From assembly GCA_016178705.1 (NCBI GenBank), contig JACOST010000014.1, positions 310,001 through 374,000 of the forward strand: a DNA stretch of 64,000 nt. The letters run 5' to 3'. The DNA comes from Deltaproteobacteria bacterium (GTDB lineage: Bacteria; Desulfobacterota; Binatia; HRBIN30; JACQVA1). How positions within the stretch are numbered: the stretch's first letter is position 1; every line of letters begins with the position of its first letter. Shown piece by piece: positions 25,455 through 34,991 of the stretch. The notes under the pieces are model-generated. The model saw only the letters and a list, made by a program, of their open reading frames with translations, had not been told where the DNA came from and searched no databases. The translations under genes were made by a program, and so were the position numbers.

Positions 25455-26642
25455 GTGGCGGCTCGGGAATCGTGGCGACGCAATCTGTACGTGCTGTGGG
25501 CAATCGAGTTCGCGGCGTTCACCGGACTCTCGTTGATTCTCCCGTTCATTCCGCTCTACGTCCGCCAGCTCGGCATCACCGATGAAGCTGACGTGACGCG
25601 CTGGAGCGGCCTGGTGCTGTCGGCGCCGTTCATGGTGTCGTTTCTCGCCACGCCAATTTGGGGCGCACTCGGCGATCGCCACGGACAGAAGCTGATGGTG
25701 GTGCGCGCACTCTTCGGCAGCTCGATCTGCTACATCGGCGCGGCACTATCGACCAGCGTCGTGTCACTGTTCATGTGGCGATTGGCGCTCGGTAGCGTGT
25801 CGGGATTTCTCGCCGCCGGCATGGCATTGATGTCTGTCACCGCGCCCGACGAGCATCGCGGCTACGCACTCGGCCTATTGCAGTCGGTGATTCCCGCGTC
25901 CGGACTACTCGGCCCGTTGCTCGGCGGGGCGCTGGCCGATCTGATTGGCTATCGGGCGATCTTCTTTGTCGTCGCCGCATTGACGGCGGTTGGCGGGTTG
26001 GTGGCGGCGCTGACGTTGATAGAGCCGCGGCAGCACGGGTCGCCCGTGGTGGCGCACGTGCGCGTACGCGACAACATTACTCTGGCGTGGCAGCGCCCCG
26101 ATCTGCGGCAGGCGCTACTGGCGCTCGGCGCCTCGCAAATGTTGGTGACCATGCTCCAACCCGTGTTCGTCTTGTTCGTCGAACGCCTCGGGGTCGAGGG
26201 GCGGCTCCTCTCCACGACCACCGGTGCGCTGTTCGCCGCCACCGGCATCACCGCGCTGATCGCCGCGCCGTGGTGGGGACGCCGCGGCGATCGCCGCGGC
26301 TTTCACGGCGCGTTGACGGTGGCGCTGCTTGGCTCCGCGCTGCTGCTCTTCCTTCAGGGGATGGTGACCGGGGTCGCGCAACTGTTCGTGTTACGCCTCG
26401 CCTACGGCGCGTTCGTCGCCGGCATTCTGCCCGCACTGCTGGGCGTCATCACCGCCGGCAGTCCGGCGGAACGCCGCGGCGCGATGATGGGACTGAGTTC
26501 CAGCGCCATCATGATCGGTAACCTGCTCGGGCCGATCAGCGGCGGCTTCGTCGCCGCCCACGCCGGCTTGCGCGCCGTGTTCTTTGTGTCCGCGACGTTG
26601 CTCTTGTTGCTCAACGGATTCGCGCGGCGGCTGCGGTCGTGA
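25455..26642 (+). CDS. MFS transporter (multidrug efflux-like)
   Basis: 395 residues from GTG 25455, chosen because AGAGGGG lies directly upstream; the frame is open further upstream, but without a ribosome site. About twelve membrane spans are visible, including LYVLWAIEFAAFTGLSLILPF and FFVVAALTAVGGLVAAL. The motif ATPIWGALGDRHGQKLMV between spans 2 and 3 is the MFS motif A (GxLaDRxGrkxxl). The pattern, with QSVIPASGLLGPLLGG in span 5, resembles drug:proton antiporters of the 12-span type. The substrate is unknown. It ends facing a convergent CoA-transferase gene across a repeat-filled gap. Confidence 0.88.
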   Translation: MAARESWRRNLYVLWAIEFAAFTGLSLILPFIPLYVRQLGITDEADVTRWSGLVLSAPFMVSFLATPIWGALGDRHGQKLMVVRALFGSSICYIGAALSTSVVSLFMWRLALGSVSGFLAAGMALMSVTAPDEHRGYALGLLQSVIPASGLLGPLLGGALADLIGYRAIFFVVAALTAVGGLVAALTLIEPRQHGSPVVAHVRVRDNITLAWQRPDLRQALLALGASQMLVTMLQPVFVLFVERLGVEGRLLSTTTGALFAATGITALIAAPWWGRRGDRRGFHGALTVALLGSALLLFLQGMVTGVAQLFVLRLAYGAFVAGILPALLGVITAGSPAERRGAMMGLSSSAIMIGNLLGPISGGFVAAHAGLRAVFFVSATLLLLLNGFARRLRS

Positions 26643-26741
26643 CTCGGGATTCGTGAATCGTGACTCGGGAAGGAAGTCCGAGAGTTGTGCCGATCGGCCT
26701 CCAACCATTCACGATTCACGACTCACGAGTCACGACTCACG
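26638..26741. repeat. Inverted TGACTCG/CGAGTCA repeat cluster between convergent genes
   Basis: Arm one (26638-26669) is built from CGTGACTCGGGATTCGTGAA and a second CGTGACTCGGG. Arm two (26707-26741) is built from ATTCACGATTCACGACTCAC and GAGTCACGACTCACG, a near reverse complement. Each arm is itself a reiterated unit of about 9-11 bases. It sits exactly between an MFS gene and a convergent CoA-transferase gene and probably acts as a two-way terminator. Confidence 0.6.
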
Positions 26742-26743
26742 CT

Positions 26744-28069
26744 TCACCACACCCCCTTCGGAATGATGTTGCGTTCGCGCGCCTCGCGTTCGAGCGACTC
26801 GCGGAAGTCGGGATGGGCGATCGAGATCAGCGCCTTGGCGCGCTCGGCGACCGACTTGGCCTTGAGGTTGACGATGCCGTACTCGGTGACGACGTACATC
26901 ACGTCGGTGCGCGGCGTGGTGACGATGTTACCCGGTGTCAGCGCTGGCACGATGCGGCTGGCGCGCTTGCCGTGGCGTTCGTACACCGACGACAGACACA
27001 TGAACGACTTGCCGCCGTGCGATTGATAGGCACCGCGCACGAACTGCAATTGCCCGCCGGTGCCGGTGAGGTGGCGATAACCGTCGGACTCCGACGCGGC
27101 CTGGCCCTGCAAGTCGATCTGCGTCGTGTTGTTGATCGAGACGACTTTGTCGTTGCGCATGATGTTCTGCGGCAGATTGGTTTGATCGACTGGATAGCTT
27201 TGCGCAGCGGGATTGCGGTGAATGAAGTCGTACTGCTTACGCGACCCGGCCGCGAACGTGAACACCATCTGCTCGCGCTGCGTCTGCTTGCGCGCGCCAG
27301 TGACCAGTCCGGCTTCGTAGAGGTCGATCATGCCGTCGACCAGCATTTCGGTGTGAATGCCCATGTCGCGCACGCCCGCTTCCTTCAATGATGCGCAGAC
27401 GGCGTTGGGCATGCCGCCGATGCCGATCTGCAAGCACGCGCCGTGTTCCACCTCTGCCGCGATCAGCGCGCCCACCTTGCGATCGACTTCGGTGGTCGGC
27501 GCGTTGGGCAGCTCGGGAATCGGATGCGGGTTGCCTTCGATCACGTAGTGCACATCGTCGATGTGCACCCCTTCCTCGGCGCCGTAGACGTACGGCATCG
27601 CTTCGCAGGTCTCGATGATGAGGATTTTCGCGCGCTCGGTGATCGCCTTGTGATACGACACCGCGCCGCCGAAATTGAAATATCCGTTGGCATCCATCGG
27701 CGTGGTCTTGAGGCAGACGACGTCGATCGGATCGATGAAGCGTCGATAGTAGTCCGGCGCTTCGCCAAAATTCATCGGGATGTAATTGCAACGGCCGGCG
27801 TCATGCTGTTTGCGGTCATAACCCGAGAAGTGCCAGTTGAACCAGAGAAAGTGCTCGCCGGTAAGATCAACATCGAGCACGGCCCGCGGCCGCATACTGA
27901 ATGCCGTGCGGATCTTCACACCGCGCAGCTCAGGCGCGCGCTCGGCCAGCGCTTGATCGAACAGATCGGGCTGACCCATCCAGAATCCGTAGTCGACCCA
28001 GTTGCCTGACTTAACCAGCGCGGCGGCGGCTTCCGGAGAAATCCTCTTCGCGTCGATTGCGTGGCTCAT
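26744..28069 (-). CDS. Acetyl-CoA hydrolase/transferase family (4-hydroxybutyrate CoA-transferase-like)
   Basis: 441 residues from ATG 28069; an upstream TTG would add 12 residues and is not favoured. The protein has the two-lobed family I CoA-transferase layout: an N-terminal half with FNWHFSGYDRK and DVVCLKTTPMDANGYFNFGG, and a C-terminal half with GIHTEMLVDGMIDLYEAG. The glutamate in HTEM is the expected catalytic residue that forms the glutamyl-CoA thioester. GTGGQLQFVRGAYQSHGGKS and VVTEYGIVNLKAKSVAERA are typical CoA-binding and C-terminal motifs. It moves CoA between short acyl groups. It is cytosolic and transcribed alone, convergent with the MFS gene. Confidence 0.88.
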   Translation of the reverse strand: MSHAIDAKRISPEAAAALVKSGNWVDYGFWMGQPDLFDQALAERAPELRGVKIRTAFSMRPRAVLDVDLTGEHFLWFNWHFSGYDRKQHDAGRCNYIPMNFGEAPDYYRRFIDPIDVVCLKTTPMDANGYFNFGGAVSYHKAITERAKILIIETCEAMPYVYGAEEGVHIDDVHYVIEGNPHPIPELPNAPTTEVDRKVGALIAAEVEHGACLQIGIGGMPNAVCASLKEAGVRDMGIHTEMLVDGMIDLYEAGLVTGARKQTQREQMVFTFAAGSRKQYDFIHRNPAAQSYPVDQTNLPQNIMRNDKVVSINNTTQIDLQGQAASESDGYRHLTGTGGQLQFVRGAYQSHGGKSFMCLSSVYERHGKRASRIVPALTPGNIVTTPRTDVMYVVTEYGIVNLKAKSVAERAKALISIAHPDFRESLEREARERNIIPKGVW

Positions 28070-28170
28070 CGCTGCACACGTAGGCGAACTGGGCCGGCGA
28101 TTCAAGCCGTCACCGCGAGTTGCACGCCGACGATATCGCGCCTATCACATCCACCGGCACAGTCGTACCG

Positions 28171-30030
28171 ATGCGGCAGCAAGTGAACTTCTCTCATCAT
28201 CGTGCGCTCTGGGTCATGGTCCTAGCCGCGGTGGTTGCGGCGGGGGGCGTGATCCTGTGGCGTGAGCGGCGCACGGCGCTGCGTTGGTATCGGCGCGTGC
28301 AATTGCCGCGAACGACATGGATCGCATGGCACGATCCAGAGCCCGTCCAACCGTTCCGCGCGAACGCCGATGAAGAGCGGAGCGGCTTCGTCGCCTTTCA
28401 ACGCCCGACGCTCGAACCGGTGTACGAGAGGTCCGTGCCGCGTCGGGAGAACGTCGACTCGACACTGTCGCTCCAAGTAACGCGCGACGAATACGAACCG
28501 GTCCAAGTTGCCGTCCATGCGCTACGCTCGCTGTCGAAGATGGAGGTGGGGGTTTCGGATTTGCGTGACGACGACGGCCACGTGCTGCCGGCATCGCAGG
28601 TCGTGGTCCGGATGGTGCGTTACTACGGCGCGCAACTCGCCCAGGAGCGCCCAGATCTCTTCGCCGTTGTTCCGAAGACACTCGAAGTGGCGGCCCCGAT
28701 CGACATAGCGGAAGGACATACGCGACCCTACTGGATCACCGTCCATGTGCCGGCAGATCAACCTGGCGGCCACTATCGCGGGACAGCGACGTTCCAACAC
28801 GGCGGTGGTGGCGCCGAGATCTCGCTGAGCGTCGAGGTCATCCCCATCACGCTCGATGAGCCGGACATTCTCTACGGCACCGCGTCGCTCAACACGCTAC
28901 GGGCGATCGCACAGGTACGGCCCGCGCGTGCCGCGACGATCGCGCAGCACGCCGACATCATCTTTCGCGACCAGCGGGCGCATGGGATGAGCTCGGTCAG
29001 TCTGTGGTCCGGAAAGGCGTACGAGGAGCGTGACGGGCATCCGTACTTGCAAGATCTCGAACTCGCGATGCGGCTCTACCACCGCTACGATTTCATGCAA
29101 CCGATGATTTACGCGCCGGTGAATCTGCTGAAAACCAACAAGCTCGATCGCGCGGAGAACTACCGGCGATACGATGCGGTGCGCCACGGGTCGATGGCCC
29201 GGGCGATCGCGACCTACTACACGCAACGATTTCGCGAAGAGCGGCTGCCAGGCATCGTGTTCATTCCGGTGGAGGAGCCGAGCTTGCGGACCGGCATCTC
29301 GTGGAGCGATGCGCCCGATACGCGCCAACGCCTCGCACGCGATCTGACACACGCAATGAAGGAGGCGGGGGCAGCAACGGGGCTGACCTGCACGCCCGAG
29401 TCGGTACGGGCGGCGATGGGCGACCTGGACTTGTGGATCGTCGCCTACCGCAAGTTCGACCCCACCCTGTACGCCATGGCGGAGCAGGCGCACGCCAAGC
29501 TCGGGATCTATGCCAACACCACGATGATGGGCAACGGTACCTACTTCACTCGCTTTCTCTTTGGCTATTTCGTCTGGGCGAATCACGTGCAGGCGATGTT
29601 GCCGTGGACCTATCCGATGCAGCCGAAGCGCTTTCCCCAAAACCTGGGTGGTCGTGGCGAAGGCGCACTGCACGTCAAGGACGGTTTTCTCGGCGTTGAC
29701 GGCCAGCCGATTCCCACCGTCCAATGGGAGTTGAGCCGCGAAGGGATCGACGACGCCAAGTATCTAGTGACCATCGACCGGCTCGCCCGCGAAGCGCGTG
29801 CTGACGGCACCGTGGAGGACGTGGCGGCCGCCGCCGCTGCCGACGCCTGGCTCGCCAGCGTACGCGCGGCAGTCGAGAAGGATGTCCGCCACTATACGTT
29901 CGCCGACCCAGACACGCTGCAGCCTATGCCGCAAGACGGCTGGACGGCGGAGCGGTTCGAACAACTCCACGATGAAGCGGGACTGATGCTGCAGCGACTG
30001 CTCGCCATCATGCGCCACAGGGTGAACTGA
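28171..30030 (+). CDS. DUF4091 (glycoside hydrolase 123-like) membrane-anchored protein
   Basis: 619 residues from ATG 28171 (MRQQVNFSHHRALWV). One N-terminal span (ALWVMVLAAVVAAGGVILW) anchors a large extracytoplasmic part. The first 250 residues form a beta-sandwich with VTRDEYEPVQVAVHAL and PYWITVHVPADQPGGHYRG, the usual leader of GH123/DUF4091 proteins. The rest resembles their TIM barrel, with a DUF4091 signature near the end (VQWELSREGIDDAKYL). GH123 enzymes use an Asp-Glu pair; here the corresponding strand reads FIPVEEPS, so the first acid appears to be Glu. Activity on a carbohydrate is therefore plausible but not established. The start of the P450 gene is about 105 bases downstream. 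Confidence 0.75.
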   Translation: MRQQVNFSHHRALWVMVLAAVVAAGGVILWRERRTALRWYRRVQLPRTTWIAWHDPEPVQPFRANADEERSGFVAFQRPTLEPVYERSVPRRENVDSTLSLQVTRDEYEPVQVAVHALRSLSKMEVGVSDLRDDDGHVLPASQVVVRMVRYYGAQLAQERPDLFAVVPKTLEVAAPIDIAEGHTRPYWITVHVPADQPGGHYRGTATFQHGGGGAEISLSVEVIPITLDEPDILYGTASLNTLRAIAQVRPARAATIAQHADIIFRDQRAHGMSSVSLWSGKAYEERDGHPYLQDLELAMRLYHRYDFMQPMIYAPVNLLKTNKLDRAENYRRYDAVRHGSMARAIATYYTQRFREERLPGIVFIPVEEPSLRTGISWSDAPDTRQRLARDLTHAMKEAGAATGLTCTPESVRAAMGDLDLWIVAYRKFDPTLYAMAEQAHAKLGIYANTTMMGNGTYFTRFLFGYFVWANHVQAMLPWTYPMQPKRFPQNLGGRGEGALHVKDGFLGVDGQPIPTVQWELSREGIDDAKYLVTIDRLAREARADGTVEDVAAAAAADAWLASVRAAVEKDVRHYTFADPDTLQPMPQDGWTAERFEQLHDEAGLMLQRLLAIMRHRVN

Positions 30031-30136
30031 CTCGCCCGCAGGATTCAACCGAGTTGTCGCGAGAACGTAGCCGACGTCCTTTCGGGAACGCCGACATCCA
30101 GCTACCATCGGTCCATCCGCAACAGAGGAGGACGCC

Positions 30137-31366
30137 ATGGAGTTGCACGCAACGACCACCGAGGCCGACGATCCCTGGCTCGGCTGCAATCCGCTTGATC
30201 CCGAATTCCGCGACGATCCTCACCCTCGCTTGCACCGGCTGCGCGCGCTCGACCCGGTCAATGAAACGCCCGTCGGCTGGCGCCTGACGCGCTACGACGA
30301 CATCTGGCGGATGCTCCACCAAGCGCCGGCGGGGGTGCGCACAACGGCCGGGGATCTGCCGGGACCTTCAATCAACATCGTCAGCGGACCCGGACAGTTC
30401 ATCTTGCAACAGGACCCGCCCGATCATACGCGCTTGCGGCGGCTGATGAGTCGCGCCTTCACGCCGCGGGCGATCGAAAACCTCCGCCCGCAGGTGCGCG
30501 CGATCGTCGCACGCCAGCTCGACGCCGTGGCCGCGCGCGGCGAGATGGACGTGATCGCGGATTTGGCGTTGCCGGTTCCGTCGACGGTCATCTGCGAGAT
30601 GATGGGCGTGCCGCTCGCCGACCGCGATCGCTTCACCGTGTGGACTGGGCAGGCCACCTACAGCCTGGCCGCCGGCCTCGCGCCGCCTGATGTGATCGAT
30701 CGCGCGATCGCTGCCGCCACCGCGCTGCGCGAATACTTCATCACCCTGATTGCGGCGCGCCGTCGCAATCTCACCGATGACATTCTCTCCGAGCTGATCC
30801 GCGCCGAAGAAGCCGGCGATCGGCTGAGCGGTGACGAGTTGATCGCGCAATCGATCGGGCTGTTGATCGCCGGCTTCGAGACCACCATCGGACTGATCGG
30901 CAACGGCGTGCGCGCGTTGATCCAACACCCCGACGAGTTGGCCAAGCTGCACGCGCGACCCGAACTAGTCGCCAGCGCGGTGGAGGAATGCTTGCGTTAC
31001 GACGGCCCGATCGTGCTGACCGTGCGCGTGACCCACGAGGACGTTGAGATGGGCGGCAAGACGATCCCGAAGGACAGCCGGGTCTTCGCCATGATCGCCG
31101 CCGCCAATCGTGATCCCGCACAGTTCCCGGACCCCGACCGCTTCGACATCGAGCGGACGCCTAACGAACACCTCGCCTTCGGTGGCGGTGCGCACTTTTG
31201 TTTGGGCGCGCACTTGGCACGACTCGAAGCGCAAGTCGCCATCGGCGGATTGGTCGAGCGCTTTCGCGGCTTGCGCTTGCTCTCGCAACGCGTCGAGTGG
31301 GGCCCATCGCTGTTCCGCGTCCCTGGGCGTCTGCCGATTGCGCTCCGAGCGCGTTCTCGCCAATGA
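30137..31366 (+). CDS. Cytochrome P450 (bacterial class I type)
   Basis: 409 residues from ATG 30137 with AGAGGAGG just upstream. The heme-ligand loop FGGGAHFCLG places the thiolate at Cys355. The I-helix segment LLIAGFETTIGLIGNG has the oxygen-activating acid replaced by Glu-Thr-Thr, a common variant. ECLRYDGP carries the ExxR pair, and LQQDPPDHTRLRRLMSRAFTP is the C-helix region that binds a heme propionate. It is a soluble monooxygenase that needs a ferredoxin or similar donor, which is not encoded nearby. Substrates of related enzymes include alkanes, sterols, terpenoids and aromatics; the sequence does not say which. Confidence 0.93.
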   Translation: MELHATTTEADDPWLGCNPLDPEFRDDPHPRLHRLRALDPVNETPVGWRLTRYDDIWRMLHQAPAGVRTTAGDLPGPSINIVSGPGQFILQQDPPDHTRLRRLMSRAFTPRAIENLRPQVRAIVARQLDAVAARGEMDVIADLALPVPSTVICEMMGVPLADRDRFTVWTGQATYSLAAGLAPPDVIDRAIAAATALREYFITLIAARRRNLTDDILSELIRAEEAGDRLSGDELIAQSIGLLIAGFETTIGLIGNGVRALIQHPDELAKLHARPELVASAVEECLRYDGPIVLTVRVTHEDVEMGGKTIPKDSRVFAMIAAANRDPAQFPDPDRFDIERTPNEHLAFGGGAHFCLGAHLARLEAQVAIGGLVERFRGLRLLSQRVEWGPSLFRVPGRLPIALRARSRQ

Positions 31367-31414
31367 TGTTGACGGTCGGCCGCGCTGTGATGCGCTCTTC
31401 TCTTGTGACTAGGC

Positions 31415-31993
31415 ATGCACAGAGTACGGCTTGCCGGTGTGAGGCCAGGTGCTCGAGGCAGTTACTGTTGCCCGCCTGCAATTCGAATTCAGCATGGAAA
31501 TGGGAAAGTACTACCGCGCCGTATTGAGCGGGAAGCGATAAAGACACTGGCTCTGCGCAATTGGAGTATTTGGACCGTGCTGATCGGGACAGCGCTCCTC
31601 GCCGCCGGATGTGTCGGCGTCTCGAACACTAGCAAGGTACGAAATCTCATGAACGAAGATGGATCGGTCACGGCATTCGAGGTGAAACTCAATGGTGAAC
31701 TACTCTGCACAGCGGGGGTGGAACACCAAAGCGCTATGTCGGTGATGGCGACGTTGACCGAGAGGAGATGTTCAGACGCGAATACAGGCTGTGGGACTGA
31801 TGGCAAGTTGAAGCAGGAGCTTACGTTAAACGTCGGCGGCCTCGTGCGCGATCCCGACGGAGCGAACGTTCTTCTGGAGTGGATCGATCGTCGCCTCCAA
31901 GTGGGAGACGAAATCCGGATCAAGGTACTGCAAACGTCACATGTGGATGAACCCGAAAGTAGAACGCGAGAGGATTCCGCGGGTGCTCAATAG
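31415..31993 (+). CDS. Hypothetical lipoprotein, start uncertain
   Basis: 192 residues if ATG 31415 is used, but the first 40 residues look unlike coding sequence. The export signal begins only near LRNWSIWTVLIGTALLAAGC, where LLAAGC is a good lipobox. No in-frame ATG or GTG lies just before it, so a non-standard start such as CTG near 31549 or a frame error is possible. The mature part is about 130 residues, with paired cysteines (LLCTAGVEHQ, RRCSDANTGC) and a charged tail. I do not recognise the family. It lies alone between the P450 gene and a convergent MFS gene. The gap after it includes a run of nine G residues near 32058. Confidence 0.5.
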   Translation: MHRVRLAGVRPGARGSYCCPPAIRIQHGNGKVLPRRIEREAIKTLALRNWSIWTVLIGTALLAAGCVGVSNTSKVRNLMNEDGSVTAFEVKLNGELLCTAGVEHQSAMSVMATLTERRCSDANTGCGTDGKLKQELTLNVGGLVRDPDGANVLLEWIDRRLQVGDEIRIKVLQTSHVDEPESRTREDSAGAQ

Positions 31994-32117
31994 GGAAGAT
32001 CGGTAGTGTACCGGCGCCCCAAACGCGAGTGCGGCGACAAACCATCCACCTACTGTAGGGGGGGGGCACGAATCCAGCGCACCGAGACTGGATTCGCTAC
32101 TCATAACCGGCGCCATC

Positions 32118-33341
32118 TCACTCCATATTGGGGATGCGCGAGACGCTGCGCGCGATCAGCACGACAACGAGCATCGTGACACCGGAGAGCGCGCACGCGA
32201 CGAGTGGCCCGAACAGATCGGCCGCGAAACCCGATTCGAGCGCGCCGAGCGGCGCGGTGCCCATGAAGCCGAGTTGGTAGACCGACAACACGCGCGCCCG
32301 GTGGCTGGCGGGCGCGGCTTCTTGCACCAGCGTGCGGCTGGTGTTGAACGCCACCGCGCCGCACAGGCCCCACGCGAAGATCGCCATCAGGAATCCCCAG
32401 AACGGTAACCCGATCGCCGTCACGGCCAAACAGAGCCCGCCGCCGAACAGCGACCACAGCAAGGCGCGACCTTTGTGGCGCACTCCGCCGCGCAGCAGCA
32501 ATGTCAGCGAGCCGACGATCGTGCCGAGCGGGAAGGTCATGTTCACCAACCCAAGTTGCCCGATGTCGCCATGATAGAAATCGCGCACCAGCAGCGGGAA
32601 GACGACGAAGAACGGGCCGATGAATAACAGCCCGTTCCAGACCACCAGCAACACCGGCGGACGCAGGCGCTCTGAATGCCACACCTCGCGCAGTCCCTCG
32701 CGAATCTCGCGGAGTGTCGCGACCGGCGGCCGCACCGCCGACGCTGCCGCAGCCGGCAACTGCAACAGCGGCAGCAGCCCGATCAGCACGATCGCGGCCT
32801 GGACCACCAGCGCCGGCGCGCTGCCGTACCAGCGCGCGGTACCGCCAACGAGCGCGCCAAGTGCTTGCGCGACGAACTGGATCATCGTCATACCGGTCAC
32901 GGCCCGCATCAGATTGTTCCCCGCCACTTCCGACAGCAGCGAGTCGCGCGCCGGCAGCGCGAACGCCGGCAGACTGCCGACGCACAGCGCGTAGACGATC
33001 AAGACCGAGAACGAGAGGCCGCCGGCAGCAACGATCGACGCGAGGGCGAGCGCCAGCACCGCCGCTAGCAGATGCACACGCAGCAGCAGCCGGCGCCGAT
33101 CGTGGCGATCGGCGGTCGCGCCACCGAAGAGCAGCAGCACCAGCCCCGGCAACATCATGCAGGTCTGCGTGGTCCCCACCCAATGCGCATCGGCGTGCAG
33201 CTCGCCCACCACCAGCCACGAGAACAACACGTTCTGCATGCCCCACGCCATGAACCAGGCGGCCGCCCCGGCGATGAACCAGCCATAGAGTGCGCGTGAA
33301 GACGCCGCGCTCGTGACGGGTTGCATCATCGGTTGAGCCAT
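32118..33341 (-). CDS. MFS transporter
   Basis: 407 residues with about twelve hydrophobic spans, for example ALYGWFIAGAAAWFMAWGM and LVLLLFGGATADRHDRRRLL. The latter contains the MFS motif A (GxxaDRxdRRrll). The pattern resembles the DHA3/enterobactin-exporter-like group, with a long cytoplasmic loop around residues 195-220. The substrate is unknown. The C-terminus (RSVSRIPNME) ends shortly after the last span. It is divergent from the sugar dehydrogenase gene, the two starts being about 95 bases apart. Confidence 0.85.
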   Translation of the reverse strand: MAQPMMQPVTSAASSRALYGWFIAGAAAWFMAWGMQNVLFSWLVVGELHADAHWVGTTQTCMMLPGLVLLLFGGATADRHDRRRLLLRVHLLAAVLALALASIVAAGGLSFSVLIVYALCVGSLPAFALPARDSLLSEVAGNNLMRAVTGMTMIQFVAQALGALVGGTARWYGSAPALVVQAAIVLIGLLPLLQLPAAAASAVRPPVATLREIREGLREVWHSERLRPPVLLVVWNGLLFIGPFFVVFPLLVRDFYHGDIGQLGLVNMTFPLGTIVGSLTLLLRGGVRHKGRALLWSLFGGGLCLAVTAIGLPFWGFLMAIFAWGLCGAVAFNTSRTLVQEAAPASHRARVLSVYQLGFMGTAPLGALESGFAADLFGPLVACALSGVTMLVVVLIARSVSRIPNME

Positions 33342-33436
33342 CGCCGCATCATCACCGATTCTCCCGCGTCACGCGAGCGGACCACGTAGAGTCTCATCTC
33401 AGCGTTCCACGCTTGATCCAATCACGCCAATCGCGC

Positions 33437-34960
33437 ATGAATGGCGCGATGCAAATCCCCAGCGTGCGCCGACTGCTCAAGGTCGCGCTGATCACCATCG
33501 TGGTCGTGGTCGCGATCGGCTGCGGCGCGTTCGTCTGGTACTTCCCGCATGGGTTGACCGTCAATTTTCCCGGCTTCTCTGGTGCGCCGATGGCGCCCGC
33601 CACGCTGCAGAGCCGCATCCAACTCCCGCCCGGCTTCGCGATCAACACCTTCGCCACCGGCATCGACAACGCGCGGATGCTGCGCTTCACCCCGGCCGGC
33701 GACCTGCTGGTCAGCACGTCGCGCGGCGGGAAGGTCTTTTTGCTCGAACATGATGCCAACAACGACGGTGTCGCCGATGGGCAACGCGTCCTGCTCGACA
33801 ACCTCAACCGCCCGCACGGTCTGGCGCTGCACGACGGCTGGCTCTACGTCGCCGAGACCGATGCGGTGCTGCGCGTACGCTTCGATCCCGCTACGCGCCA
33901 AATCAGCGGCGCACCCGAGCGCATCATCAAAAGTATCCCCGGCGGCGGCAATCACTTCACGCGGACGCTGGGCATCGGTCCCGACGGCTGGCTGTACGTG
34001 TCGATCGGATCGGATTGCAACGTTTGCATCGAGGAGGAGCCGCGCCGCGCCGCAATTGTGCGCTATCACCTCGACGGCAGCGGCGAGCAGATCTACGCGA
34101 CCGGTCTGCGCAATGCCGTCGGCTTCGATTGGCAACCCGGCACCGGCGCGCTCTACGCCACCGACAATGGCCGCGATTTGCTCGGCGATGATTTCCCGCC
34201 GTGCGAGTTCAATCGCATCGTCGAGGGCGGCTTCTACGGTTGGCCCTACGCCAACGGCGATCGCGTGCCCGATCCCGACTATGGCAAGGGGCACGACGAT
34301 CTGATCGCGAAGTCGATTCCACCGGCGCACGGCTTCGGCGCGCACACCGCGCCGCTCGGCATGACCTTCTACACCGGCAGTACCTTTCCCGAGCGCTATC
34401 GCGGCGCCGCGTTCGTCGCCGAGCACGGCTCGTGGAACCGTTCGCACAAGAGCGGCTATCAAGTCGTGGCGCTGCTGTTTGATGGCGACGGCGCGATCAG
34501 CGAAGAGCCGTTCGCGGCGGGCTTCGAGCGGAACGAAGACGTGTCCGGCCGTCCGGTCGATGTAGCCGTCGGCCCCGACGGGGCCCTCTATGTATCCGAC
34601 GACTTCACCGGTTCGATCTATCGGATCGCATTCGGTAGCACCGTGATCGCGGCCTCTGCACCGACGATGGCGGTTGCCGTTGCACCCACAGGTGATCCAC
34701 TCGCTGGGATCGATCAACCGACACGCGACAGGGCGACCTCACACGCGAGCGCCCTGTGGGACGCGAGCGGCTGCGATTCGTGTCACGTCGCGGGCAAGGC
34801 CGGAGAGACCTATCGTCCGCTGGCCAACCTCAGCCGCAAGTATACGATCGAGTCGCTGATGAACTACCTGCGCACGCCGCAGCCGCCGATGCCGGTGTTC
34901 CCCTTCACCGACGCCGGGCGGCGCGACTTAGCGATCTATCTGCTCATCGAACATCCGTAG
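33437..34960 (+). CDS. PQQ-type sugar/sorbosone dehydrogenase-like propeller fused to cytochrome c
   Basis: 507 residues from ATG 33437; ATG 33449 is also possible. A membrane span (VALITIVVVVAIGCGAFVWYF) anchors the protein outside the cytoplasm. Residues about 60-400 form the six-bladed propeller of glucose/sorbosone dehydrogenases, with LNRPHGLALHDGWLYVAE, GNHFTRTLGIGPDGWLYVS and VAEHGSWNRSHKSGYQVV. The last 65 residues are a small cytochrome c domain with Cys446-Asp-Ser-Cys-His450 and a later Met-rich PQPPMPVFPF that could supply the sixth ligand. It should oxidise a sugar-like or polyol substrate and pass electrons through its own heme. PQQ use is inferred from the family. Confidence 0.88.
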   Translation: MNGAMQIPSVRRLLKVALITIVVVVAIGCGAFVWYFPHGLTVNFPGFSGAPMAPATLQSRIQLPPGFAINTFATGIDNARMLRFTPAGDLLVSTSRGGKVFLLEHDANNDGVADGQRVLLDNLNRPHGLALHDGWLYVAETDAVLRVRFDPATRQISGAPERIIKSIPGGGNHFTRTLGIGPDGWLYVSIGSDCNVCIEEEPRRAAIVRYHLDGSGEQIYATGLRNAVGFDWQPGTGALYATDNGRDLLGDDFPPCEFNRIVEGGFYGWPYANGDRVPDPDYGKGHDDLIAKSIPPAHGFGAHTAPLGMTFYTGSTFPERYRGAAFVAEHGSWNRSHKSGYQVVALLFDGDGAISEEPFAAGFERNEDVSGRPVDVAVGPDGALYVSDDFTGSIYRIAFGSTVIAASAPTMAVAVAPTGDPLAGIDQPTRDRATSHASALWDASGCDSCHVAGKAGETYRPLANLSRKYTIESLMNYLRTPQPPMPVFPFTDAGRRDLAIYLLIEHP

Positions 34961-34991
34961 AATGGCCGTCGGGGCGCGCAAGCGTGAGCCA

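Noticed and set aside
32050-32070. A run of nine G residues considered as a regulatory or phase-variation tract
   Set aside because: It lies between two gene ends, not in a promoter or coding region; a sequencing artefact is as likely.
32101-33246. A 381-residue frame overlapping the MFS transporter on the same strand
   Set aside because: It has no membrane spans or family text; the frame next to it has twelve spans and MFS motif A.
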